NCBI RefSeq assembly: GCF_003664325.1
Contig: NZ_RCDA01000001.1
Location: 496,001 to 560,000, forward strand
Reading direction: 5' to 3'
Source of the DNA: Alkalispirillum mobile
GTDB taxonomy: Bacteria; Pseudomonadota; Gammaproteobacteria; Nitrococcales; Halorhodospiraceae
DNA length: 64,000 nucleotides
In this document: positions 38,256 to 45,731 of the stretch, in pieces
Layout of the letters: the number at the start of each line of letters is the position of its first letter
How positions within the stretch are numbered: position 1 is the stretch's first letter
Position numbers and translations under genes: made by a program
The notes under the pieces: generated by a model
Database searches by the model: none
Told to the model about the DNA's origin: nothing
The model's input: only the letters and a program-made list of their open reading frames with translations

Positions 38256-39662
38256 ATGAGCAGCACAGCGATTCGGCAGGCCGTGGACCGGCTCTGGGAC
38301 GAGAGCATCATCCAGGCGCTCAGCGACTTTATCCGCATCCCGGCCAAATCGCCCCACTTCGACGCGAACTGGGCGGAGAACGGCCACCTGGACGCCGCCA
38401 TTGCGCTGGCGGAGGACTGGTGCCGCCACCACGCCCCGGCCGACGCCACGATTGAGGTCGTCCGCCTGCCCGGGCGCACCCCGCTGCTGCTGGTGGACAT
38501 CCCCGGCGAGGCACCGGGCGGCGTGCTGCTCTACGGCCACCTGGACAAGCAGCCGGAGGTGAGCGGCTGGGACGCGGACAAGGGCCCCTGGCAGCCGGTG
38601 ATCCAGGACGACAAGCTCTACGGCCGGGGCAGCGTGGACGACGGGTACGCCCTGTTCAGTTCGCTGGCCGCCGTGCTCGCTCTGCGCGAACAGGGGCTGC
38701 CCCACGCCCGCTGCACCCTGCTGATAGAGACCTGCGAGGAGAGCGGCAGCTACGACCTGCCCCACTACATCGAGGCGCTGGCCGAGCGCCTTGGCGAACC
38801 CGACCTGGTCATCTGCCTGGATTCGGGCTGCGGCAACTACGAACAGCTTTGGTGCACCACCTCGCTGCGCGGCGTGGCCGCCGGCACGCTGAGTGTGGAT
38901 GTGCTGAGCGCCGGCGTGCACTCCGGCGATGCCGGGGGCGTCATACCGTCCAGCTTCCGCATTGCCCGCCAGTTGCTGGAGCGGCTGGAGGACTCGGCCA
39001 CCGGTCAGGTTCTGCCGGACAGTTTCAACGCGGAGATCCCGGAGACCCGGCGGCAACAGGCCGCCCACGCTGCGGACGTGTTGGGTGACATCCTGTTCCA
39101 ACGCTTCCCCCGCGTTTCCGGGCTACGCCCCGACGTGGACAGCAACGCCGAGCTGGTGCTGAACCGCACCTGGCGCCCGGCACTGGAAGTGGTGGGGGCC
39201 GGCGGGCTGCCGGCCCCGGCCGACGCCGGCAACGTCCTGCGGGCGGGCACGACGCTGAAGCTCTCGCTGCGTCTGCCGCCGACGGTGGACGCGACGGCCG
39301 CCACCGAGGCCCTAACCGCCCTGCTCACGGATGACGCCCCCAACGGGGCACGGGTGCATTTCGAGCCCGATCAGGCCTCGGACGGGTGGCATGCACCGGA
39401 CTTCGCGCCCTGGCTGGAGCAGGCGCTGGATGAGGCCTCCCGCGAGCACTTCGGCAAGCCGGCAGTGCACATGGGCGAAGGCGGCGCCATCCCCTTCATG
39501 GACCTGCTGGCAGAGACCTTCCCCAAGGCCCAATTCGTGGTCACCGGTGCGCTGGGCCCCGGCGCCAACGCCCACGGCCCCAATGAGTTTCTGCACCTGC
39601 CGATGGCCCGCAAGGTCACCGCCTGCATGGCGGAGGTGCTGCGCGCCCACGCCGAGGCCTGA
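38256..39662 (+). CDS. M20-family dipeptidase/metallopeptidase
   Basis: A 468-residue M20 enzyme of the dipeptidase branch (CNDP/DapE-related), different from the M20 protein at 23734. Ligands: His95-x-Asp97 in LYGHLDKQPEVSGW, Asp128-Asp129 in RGSVDDGYA, Glu161-Glu162 in ETCEESGS, Asp near LVICLDSGCGNYEQLW, and a C-terminal His in NAHGPNEFLH. The phrase GHLDKQPEV is typical of carnosinase-like cytosolic dipeptidases. ATG 38256 has AAGGAG 8 bases upstream. Monocistronic; a -10-like TATAGT lies at 38193-38198. Confidence 0.9.
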   Translation: MSSTAIRQAVDRLWDESIIQALSDFIRIPAKSPHFDANWAENGHLDAAIALAEDWCRHHAPADATIEVVRLPGRTPLLLVDIPGEAPGGVLLYGHLDKQPEVSGWDADKGPWQPVIQDDKLYGRGSVDDGYALFSSLAAVLALREQGLPHARCTLLIETCEESGSYDLPHYIEALAERLGEPDLVICLDSGCGNYEQLWCTTSLRGVAAGTLSVDVLSAGVHSGDAGGVIPSSFRIARQLLERLEDSATGQVLPDSFNAEIPETRRQQAAHAADVLGDILFQRFPRVSGLRPDVDSNAELVLNRTWRPALEVVGAGGLPAPADAGNVLRAGTTLKLSLRLPPTVDATAATEALTALLTDDAPNGARVHFEPDQASDGWHAPDFAPWLEQALDEASREHFGKPAVHMGEGGAIPFMDLLAETFPKAQFVVTGALGPGANAHGPNEFLHLPMARKVTACMAEVLRAHAEA

Positions 39663-39667
39663 ATGGG

Positions 39668-40360
39668 CTACCGGCGGCGCTGCTCCGATGCCTCCTTCTC
39701 CGGGTAGAAGTCCAGGTCCTCGAGCCGCCCCAGTGCGGCGGTGGCGATATTTGCCAGGTGCCCGACGACCCGCTTGTAGTGGCGGAACAGCAGGGAGTAG
39801 GCCATGGCCTCGTGGAACTCGATCTGCGCCTCATCGCGGAAGAGTTCCGCGATCAGCTCGTCGCAACGCACCCGAACCTCCCCCGCCTGCTCCAGTGCGG
39901 CTGCCGCCGCGCCCTCGTCGGACTTGGCGGTGGCGGTCCGCACGCTGGCGAACAGGCTGCGCATCTGTTCGGCCATCTGGTCCAGCGGCTGCTGATACTT
40001 GTCCACGTGGAAGCCCTGGGTGTATAGACAGCCGATCTCAAAGACGTTCTTGCAGTAATCGCCGATCCGCTCGGCGTCCTTGGCCACGCTCATCAGCGCG
40101 AGACAGACTGCCACGTCGTGGCCCGGGTTCACCGTCAGGTGGCGCATGATCTTGCGGCGGATGGAGCGTTCCAGCTCGTTGATGGCCTGGTCACGGTCAT
40201 AGAGCGGCTTGCGCACATCCTTCGCCGGCACCTCGCTGTAGAGCACCTCGTTGGCCCGGGCGAACATCCAGGCGCCGTGCTCCAGCATCCGGGTCAGATC
40301 CTCGAAGGCGCGGTCCAGCGTGTTCTCGGCGGTCAGCGCACTGTAGAGCTGTCGAAACAT
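39668..40360 (-). CDS. PhoU-domain protein
   Basis: A 230-residue all-helical PhoU-like protein, probably controlling the phosphate symporter encoded just upstream. The repeated PhoU pattern is visible: YDRDQAINELERSIRRKIMRHL and AVCLALMSVAKDAERIGDYCKNVFEI, with the Glu-Arg-x-x-Asp metal-binding style motif. It lies 30 bases downstream of the Na/Pi symporter gene on the same strand. It is not accompanied by pstSCAB or phoBR in the window. Confidence 0.85.
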   Translation of the reverse strand: MFRQLYSALTAENTLDRAFEDLTRMLEHGAWMFARANEVLYSEVPAKDVRKPLYDRDQAINELERSIRRKIMRHLTVNPGHDVAVCLALMSVAKDAERIGDYCKNVFEIGCLYTQGFHVDKYQQPLDQMAEQMRSLFASVRTATAKSDEGAAAAALEQAGEVRVRCDELIAELFRDEAQIEFHEAMAYSLLFRHYKRVVGHLANIATAALGRLEDLDFYPEKEASEQRRR

Positions 40361-40390
40361 GATTCAGAAACCTCTCGATCGGGCCACGCT

Positions 40391-41605
40391 TCAGCGCTGG
40401 CTCACAAGCAGTTCAGTGGCGCCAATACCCAGCAGGGGTATCACCAAGAATACGCCAAAGAGGAACAGGAAGGCGTAGCGGGGTTTGCGCCCTGCCAGGT
40501 CGCCGTACCACAGGGCCAGCTTCAGCGGGATCCGGCGCAACGGGTACCAGATCGCGGTCCCGGTCAGGTTGAAGATGACGTGGAAGAGCGCCACCGTCAT
40601 GGCGGCGGCTATAGGGTTGGCGGTAGCCGCGAGCACGCTGGTCACCGTGGTCCCCAGGTTCGCCCCCATCATGAAGGGCAATACCCGACGGATGCGCACC
40701 ACCCCGGCGCCGGCCAGCGGCACCATCAGGCTGCTGGTGATCGTGCTGGACTGCACCAGCACCGTGGAGACCACACCGACACCGTAGGCACGCGGGTCAG
40801 TGCGGAAGAAGTAGGTACGAAACAAACCATCCATGTGCCGCAGCAGGGCGCCGCGCAGGTTCTGCACCATGAAGATCAGGGCGATGAACATCAGCCCCAG
40901 GCCCATCGCCGCCACCAGCAGGCCTTCGCCGGTGGGCGTAGGCATCAGCCAGGCGCCCACGGCGTCCACCCCATTGACCACCGGGGCAGTGACCACCTTC
41001 ACCGGGCTGTCCGGCCGGGCCACCTCCTCCAGTCCGATCAGGCTGCTGAGCCAACTGGCAGCCTGGGTGAACACCCCTCGCCCGGTCTCGTGGGCCAGGC
41101 CCGTGAGCCACTCCACCGGGAAGACGATCATCACCGTCAGGATGTTGAAAAAATCGTGCAACAGCGCGGCGGTGAACGAGCGGCGGAAGTTGCGGCGGAT
41201 CCGGATATTGGCCAGGGCCACGATCACGCCGGTGACGGCGGTACCGATGTTCGCGCCCATGATGGCGAACACCCCGGTGCCCAGGCTCATCTCGCCGCTG
41301 GCCACCAGGGTGACAATAAGCGCCGAGGTAAAGGACGAACTTTGTACCACCATCGTCACCAGCACCCCGGCCAGTAACGCGATGAAGGGGTTCTCGCCGT
41401 AGGCGAAGGCCCGGACGAGGAAGTCGCTGTCGCCGCCGAAGGTGCCCAGGCCGGAGCCCAGGATGTTCAACGCGGCCAGGAAGAGATAGAGGCAGGCCCC
41501 GGCGTACAGCCCCCGCATCCAGGCCGGCACCTCACGGCGCTGTTCGCGGGAAAAGGCAGGATCAGCCGAGTAGGACGACGATGATGGCGACTCGTTCTTC
41601 AGCAT
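40391..41605 (-). CDS. Na/Pi cotransporter (NptA/PNaS family)
   Basis: A 404-residue membrane protein importing phosphate with sodium. It contains the duplicated QSS motif of the family: VVQSSSFTSALIVTL in the first half and VLVQSSTITSSLMVPL in the second, each preceded by a glycine-rich helix (GANIGTAVTGV and GANLGTTVTSV). About eight hydrophobic segments are seen. The start at ATG 41605 has no clear ribosome site. The upstream gap carries a palindrome and a PhoB-box-like repeat. It is co-transcribed with a PhoU-domain protein, which fits phosphate transport. Confidence 0.9.
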   Translation of the reverse strand: MLKNESPSSSSYSADPAFSREQRREVPAWMRGLYAGACLYLFLAALNILGSGLGTFGGDSDFLVRAFAYGENPFIALLAGVLVTMVVQSSSFTSALIVTLVASGEMSLGTGVFAIMGANIGTAVTGVIVALANIRIRRNFRRSFTAALLHDFFNILTVMIVFPVEWLTGLAHETGRGVFTQAASWLSSLIGLEEVARPDSPVKVVTAPVVNGVDAVGAWLMPTPTGEGLLVAAMGLGLMFIALIFMVQNLRGALLRHMDGLFRTYFFRTDPRAYGVGVVSTVLVQSSTITSSLMVPLAGAGVVRIRRVLPFMMGANLGTTVTSVLAATANPIAAAMTVALFHVIFNLTGTAIWYPLRRIPLKLALWYGDLAGRKPRYAFLFLFGVFLVIPLLGIGATELLVSQR

Positions 41606-41635
41606 AAGCAGGCAGTCAATCCATGCGCGTTTCAG

Positions 41636-41653
41636 ATGACCGTTCGGTTACAG
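41636..41653 (-). promoter_or_regulatory. PhoB-box-like repeat upstream of the Na/Pi symporter gene
   Basis: On the minus strand, CTGTAAC-CGAA-CGGTCAT matches the direct-repeat PhoB box (CTGTCAT, 4 bases, CTGTCAT) at 5 of 7 and 6 of 7 positions. It lies 30 bases before the start codon, which is close for an activator site. It overlaps an inverted repeat (41639-41645 with 41653-41659). Confidence 0.35.
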
Positions 41654-41659
41654 AACGGT
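41639..41659. repeat. Inverted repeat between patatin and Na/Pi symporter genes
   Basis: Perfect 7-bp arms ACCGTTC / GAACGGT with a 7-base loop, nested inside outer arms GCGCG (41625-41629) and CGCGC (41666-41670). It could end the patatin transcript or form an operator; there is no T-run. Confidence 0.5.
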
Positions 41660-41698
41660 TTCAAGCGCGCAAGGTAAACACCTTTTGTGACATTTTCA

Positions 41699-42610
41699 TT
41701 ACGGTGCTTGCAACAGGGCCTCGCGCAAGGCCTCGGCCTCAGGGGCGGCCTGCTCCAGGATCAGATCAATCTTGTGGAAATGCAGCAGGCGTACGTCACT
41801 GGTGTCGGGTTTCAGGTAGATATCCGGCTGACCGTAGCGCATCTGAGCGGCGATCAAGGACTGCTGCATGATCTCGAAAGTGCTGAACAACAGGTCGGTC
41901 AACCCGGCTTCATCCTGCTCGCCGCGCCGGCGGGCGCCCGATACGTCGACCGCCACCACCATGTCATAACGCCCGGTCAGCAGATCGAAGGGCAATGGAT
42001 TGGAGGTGCCGCCATCGATCAATAGTTGCTCCCCCCGCCGGACCGGGGGAAACAGCCCCGGCACCGCCATGCTGGCCTTGATGGCCGGGAAAAGCTCACC
42101 CTCGTCGAGCACCACCATCTCGCCGGTCCAATAATCCGTGGCGACCACCTCCAACGGGATGGAAAGGTCATCGAAACGCCGCGCCTCCATCTTGCCGGCG
42201 AGAAACTCCAGGAAGCCGTCCGGGTCGATCAAGCCCCCATCACCGAAATCCAGCTTCAGCAGGTCGCGGAGCGTCAAATCCGACGAGGGGCGCATCAACT
42301 GCGACAGGGCATCCAGCTCCGACCCGGCGAAATCATCGAAAATATCGTAGATCTCATCAGCGCTGAGACCCGAAGCATAAAGCGCGCCTATCACCGCCCC
42401 GATACTGCTGCCGGCGAGGGCATCCGGCCGACGCCCTTGCTCGTCAAAAACGCGCAATATAGCGATGTGGGCGAGCCCGCCGGCGCCGCCGGACCCTAAG
42501 GCCACGCCCACGGATGAAGGCTCGTCACCGGGGGTAGACGTTCCGCTGGCGGGCGTCGGCAGGCTGAACAAAAGCAACAGGGGCAGCACCAATCCGCGAA
42601 TCAACTTCAT
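41699..42610 (-). CDS. Patatin-like phospholipase (RssA type)
   Basis: A 303-residue secreted or periplasmic lipase with the Ser-Asp dyad. A signal peptide ends near residue 23 (LVLPLLLLFSLPTPASG). The glycine-rich oxyanion stretch LGSGGAGGLAHI is followed by the nucleophile Ser69 in AGSSIGAVIGALYASG; the catalytic Asp lies in LLIDGGTSNPLP. The usual Gly-Gly-Gly-x-Arg of the oxyanion hole is replaced by GSGGAGG. ATG 42610 was chosen over an upstream TTG, but neither has a strong ribosome site. Confidence 0.85.
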   Translation of the reverse strand: MKLIRGLVLPLLLLFSLPTPASGTSTPGDEPSSVGVALGSGGAGGLAHIAILRVFDEQGRRPDALAGSSIGAVIGALYASGLSADEIYDIFDDFAGSELDALSQLMRPSSDLTLRDLLKLDFGDGGLIDPDGFLEFLAGKMEARRFDDLSIPLEVVATDYWTGEMVVLDEGELFPAIKASMAVPGLFPPVRRGEQLLIDGGTSNPLPFDLLTGRYDMVVAVDVSGARRRGEQDEAGLTDLLFSTFEIMQQSLIAAQMRYGQPDIYLKPDTSDVRLLHFHKIDLILEQAAPEAEALREALLQAP

Positions 42611-42732
42611 CGTTGGCAACCGTTTTCGGGGCCCAATCAGGGCGGCTTGTGGCGACCCAGGCCCCCCGGCACGGGGAACCGGGGGCTGCTAGGCTAGTGG
42701 CGTTACGGCGCCAACCAGGAGGGCATACTTAC

Positions 42733-43470
42733 GTGGCATTCAAACGCTTATGGTCCCGGTTGCCGGTTTATGAGCGGCATAACCCGATCGCCTACCTGGC
42801 GCTCCGGCGGCACAGTCCCCTCGCTATTCTGGGCGCCGTACTTCTTGTACTGCCAATCATCTTCGTTCTGATCCTCTGGGCACTCTTGCCTTGGTTGCTG
42901 GCCCCCGCAAGCACGCCGCAGATGCCAGCAGTCTCCACATCGGATACGTCACCCCTTATCCGGCGGATAGAAGACCACTGGCAACAGGCTGCGCGGGGCA
43001 GTCACTTGCACGTGGACCTGACCACGCAGGAGTTGAATACCCTGCTGGCCCACGGCCTGGTCACGTCTGGTGCCGCGGATCGGGGGGTAGTGCTTCAACT
43101 GGCGACTAATCCCGATCAACTGAGGATATATGGTGTGCTGCCCACGAGCGAGGGCCAGACCACGCTGGCCAGGGGCACACGGGGCCGACCGGTCGGTCTT
43201 GATGTCCTGCTGCGTGGGCGCGTTGAGGGCTCGACCCTGGTTTTCCGGGTTGAGGATGTCAGCATGGGCCGGATCGGTGTCCCAACCTTCTTGGCGCTTG
43301 CCGCGCTGCACTCGAACCTGGGGTTACCCGGAATTGTCAGTATTAACGCAGGCAAGGGCGAGCTGAGGATGGACCCCCGCGCCCTGCTCCCCGACCGTCA
43401 TGAGGTATCGGTCAGAGAGCTGTTCGTGCAGGAGTCGGGCATCCGTGTTCACCTCGGACCGGGGCGCTGA
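42733..43470 (+). CDS. Single-pass membrane protein of unknown function
   Basis: A 245-residue protein with one membrane segment at about residues 29-57 and a large C-terminal domain, presumably outside the cytoplasm. The domain has alternating hydrophobic beta-strand-like stretches (HVDLTTQELNTLLA, GLDVLLRGRVEGSTLVFRVEDVSMG, VSINAGKGELRMDPR), which resembles the general look of DUF2140/YpmS-like lipid-binding domains, but I do not claim that family. The start is GTG 42733, 9 bases after AGGAGG. It is divergent from the patatin gene and just upstream of the CBS gene. Confidence 0.65.
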   Translation: MAFKRLWSRLPVYERHNPIAYLALRRHSPLAILGAVLLVLPIIFVLILWALLPWLLAPASTPQMPAVSTSDTSPLIRRIEDHWQQAARGSHLHVDLTTQELNTLLAHGLVTSGAADRGVVLQLATNPDQLRIYGVLPTSEGQTTLARGTRGRPVGLDVLLRGRVEGSTLVFRVEDVSMGRIGVPTFLALAALHSNLGLPGIVSINAGKGELRMDPRALLPDRHEVSVRELFVQESGIRVHLGPGR

Positions 43471-43569
43471 AGGGCGACAGTAGCCATTCACCGTTGCCAG
43501 AACACTGAGATGGCACCAAACCTGACCTATACTCTGAAGGCGGTCCCCGCAAACAGGAGGGTGATTGCC

Positions 43570-43986
43570 ATGAAAGTGAACGAAGCCATGCATCGTGGCG
43601 TGGAGTGGTGTGCCCCGGACACCCCCATCATGGAGATCGCCCGGCTCTTCCGCGAAAAGGACATCGGCGCCATACCCATCGGTGAGAACGATCGCCTGGT
43701 CGGCATGCTGACCGATCGGGATATCGTCTGCCGGGGTCTGGCGGAAGGCCGGGACATGGCCTCCATGACCGCGGGCGATGTCATGACCCGCGACATCGTC
43801 TATTGCTGGGAGGACGACGACATCGAGGATGCCGTGCACCTGATGGAAGAGCGCCGGGTGCGCCGTGTCCCCGTCCTCAACAGTGACAAGCGCATGACGG
43901 GCATGCTGTCCATGGGTGACATCTCCCACGCTGCCAACCCGGAACTTTGCCGCGAGTTCCTGGGCGCGGTCGCCGCGCACCACTGA
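43570..43986 (+). CDS. CBS-domain pair protein
   Basis: A 138-residue protein made of two CBS motifs (about 8-60 and 72-122), a module that binds adenine nucleotides and senses energy state. Landmarks: APDTPIMEIARLFREKDIGAIPI followed by LVGMLTDRDIVCRG, and the second copy DDDIEDAVHLMEERRVRRVPVLN followed by MTGMLSMGDISH. ATG 43570 follows GGAGGGTGA. No catalytic partner is fused. The GC-rich hairpin just after the stop suggests that it ends its transcript. Confidence 0.85.
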   Translation: MKVNEAMHRGVEWCAPDTPIMEIARLFREKDIGAIPIGENDRLVGMLTDRDIVCRGLAEGRDMASMTAGDVMTRDIVYCWEDDDIEDAVHLMEERRVRRVPVLNSDKRMTGMLSMGDISHAANPELCREFLGAVAAHH

Positions 43987-43993
43987 CCCCCTT

Positions 43994-44020
43994 GGCGGGC
44001 GCGCACCCTACGCGCCCGCC
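43994..44020 (+). terminator. GC-rich hairpin after the CBS gene
   Basis: Perfect 10-bp stem GGCGGGCGCG / CGCGCCCGCC (43994-44003 with 44011-44020) and a 7-base loop. There is no T-run, so termination would be weak or Rho-assisted. The rest of the 188-base gap up to the convergent hydrolase gene shows nothing else. Confidence 0.5.
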
Positions 44021-44174
44021 ACAACCGAACCCCTGATCGCCCCCGATTCAACTGCGGGATCGCGTATTCTGGTGTCACTAGCAGCCGACGGCCATTATCC
44101 CAGTGGACCGTCAGCTGAAACTCAAGGCCCTCGCCAAAGTGGCTGGCGAGAAGAGAGCAGCCATGGCACCAGCG

Positions 44175-45284
44175 TCAGCTTCTCCTCGCCGAGATCGAGC
44201 CGCCCATCAGAGTCTGCAGCACCTCGGGGTCAAAATAATAGGCCTTGTGGGTACGGCCGGTGGCCCGCTCGATCAGGGGCGCATCGAACCAGAGGCGGTG
44301 GCTGTTTCCCGGGTAATGCCGCGCATGGTCGGTGATCGCGTTGCACAACCAGTCGGTTGGACTGTAGAAGTCAAGCCAAGCATGGGGCGCATTCCGGAAC
44401 AACCGCTCCCGCTCGCCGGCTAGCCACTGCGACCGACAAGAGAGAACCGCCTCCGGGGAGCCGAGGGTAATCAAATGGACCCGGTCGCGATCGGCGGGGT
44501 GTGGCCATCGGGCTAGCAGATCGATAGCAATGATCGAACCAAAGCTGTGAGCGACGACGAACACCTCGTCGTAGGACGAAGCCAAGACGTGGTCTATGGT
44601 CTCGGCCACCCGGCGGCGCACTCTGTCACGCAGCCCGGCCTGCATATCCCGCCGCCGATTCTCCAGGTATTCCTTCGAAAACATGGCCATCTGGGCCAAT
44701 TCGTCCGCGCGGAATGCGGACAGCAGCAGCGTCAAGATGAAATAGGGCGCGCTGGTCTGAACCCACGCTGTGACATCCAATAACCAGTCGAACAGAGACC
44801 GCAGTGCCGGCAAAGAAGCGAGCAACATTTCTTGTTCCGGCGCAGCGCGCAGTGCCGCCACCACAATCACCGCGATAGACACGTACCAAAGCACGAGCAA
44901 GACACCGCCCGCCACAAGACCGATCGCAATCGCGCGGGAGAGGCGAAGCGCTTTAAGGTTGCCCCAGGAGAACAACCAGTAGGCTACCAACTCGAATCCA
45001 CTGACAAACCGTCGCCAGGGGCTCATCTCGGCTGATGAAGGCACCATGTCCGCCCAGTAGGCTTCGAACAGGTCAAGCGTCCGCCCCGGTCGTTCGTCCC
45101 CACGCAAGGCACGCGGCCTAAGGCGCAACCCCGCCTCCCCAGCCGCCATTACGGGCTCTGCGGGGTACGTCGGTTGCGCAACCGTATTGGCCAAATTCTC
45201 CGCCAGCAGATCACGGCGCTCGAAGCGCTCAACCCGCTCGAGTCCTGGAATCAGCACGACGGCACGGCGTTCTGGATCCGACAT
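44175..45284 (-). CDS. Membrane-anchored alpha/beta-hydrolase-like protein
   Basis: A 369-residue protein. Residues 1-80 begin with a lipase-like strand (RRAVVLIPGLERVERFERR). Two strongly hydrophobic spans follow (about 117-147, and about 180-192), then VFVVAHSFGSIIAIDLLARW at about 241-260, which is a serine-hydrolase nucleophile elbow in the form Ala-His-Ser-Phe-Gly. Next come LITLGSPEAVL and DFYSPTDWLCNAI, with a possible catalytic Asp, and later HARHYPGNSHRLWF with candidate His. The membrane insertion inside the hydrolase fold is unusual. ATG 45284 has a strong GGGGAGGGGAGGG site. Substrate unknown. It follows the injection-system operon on the same strand, 61 bases downstream. Confidence 0.65.
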   Translation of the reverse strand: MSDPERRAVVLIPGLERVERFERRDLLAENLANTVAQPTYPAEPVMAAGEAGLRLRPRALRGDERPGRTLDLFEAYWADMVPSSAEMSPWRRFVSGFELVAYWLFSWGNLKALRLSRAIAIGLVAGGVLLVLWYVSIAVIVVAALRAAPEQEMLLASLPALRSLFDWLLDVTAWVQTSAPYFILTLLLSAFRADELAQMAMFSKEYLENRRRDMQAGLRDRVRRRVAETIDHVLASSYDEVFVVAHSFGSIIAIDLLARWPHPADRDRVHLITLGSPEAVLSCRSQWLAGERERLFRNAPHAWLDFYSPTDWLCNAITDHARHYPGNSHRLWFDAPLIERATGRTHKAYYFDPEVLQTLMGGSISARRS

Positions 45285-45345
45285 CACCCTCCCCTCCCCT
45301 TGCACTTCGTGGATCGCTTACGATTGAACCGGCGGGGCGCGCGAC

Positions 45346-45723
45346 CTATTCGCCTACCTCCCCGGCCGTCTGGGAGGCCTCGTGCGCGCTCTCCGGGGCG
45401 CGGAACAGGGCCCGCTGCGCCACGTAGAGCAGCAACAGGGTGGCGGCCAGCCAGGCCAGCACCCAGGGGCCGGGGTGTGCCCAGTAGGCACCGGCCACGG
45501 TCAGGTTGCTGAGCAGCATGGCGTTACCGAAGGCGATGCGGCCGGGGCGGTCACCGGCGTAGGCGGCCAACAGCATCAGAGCCAGCCACAGGCCCAGGAG
45601 GATATTGAGCGCGAGCCACCAACCCTGGTGGGACAGGGCCAGCAGGCCCAGGGTGGCTGGCCACTGCAGCAGGGCGAAGGCGTAAGGGTCGGCGAGTCGG
45701 CGTTCCAGGTGCGTGTTATCCAT
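45346..45723 (-). CDS. Small four-helix membrane protein downstream of the eCIS toxin gene
   Basis: A 125-residue, very hydrophobic protein with about four membrane segments (about 17-32, 35-55, 67-82, 86-108) and a short polar C terminus. I do not recognise a family. It starts 8 bases after the stop of the 1448-residue toxin-like gene, so it is the last gene of the injection-system operon. Position suggests an immunity or accessory protein, but a membrane protein would be an odd antidote to a nuclease. The open frame upstream of ATG 45723 overlaps the toxin gene and is not used. Confidence 0.65.
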   Translation of the reverse strand: MDNTHLERRLADPYAFALLQWPATLGLLALSHQGWWLALNILLGLWLALMLLAAYAGDRPGRIAFGNAMLLSNLTVAGAYWAHPGPWVLAWLAATLLLLYVAQRALFRAPESAHEASQTAGEVGE

Positions 45724-45731
45724 TGGGATCC

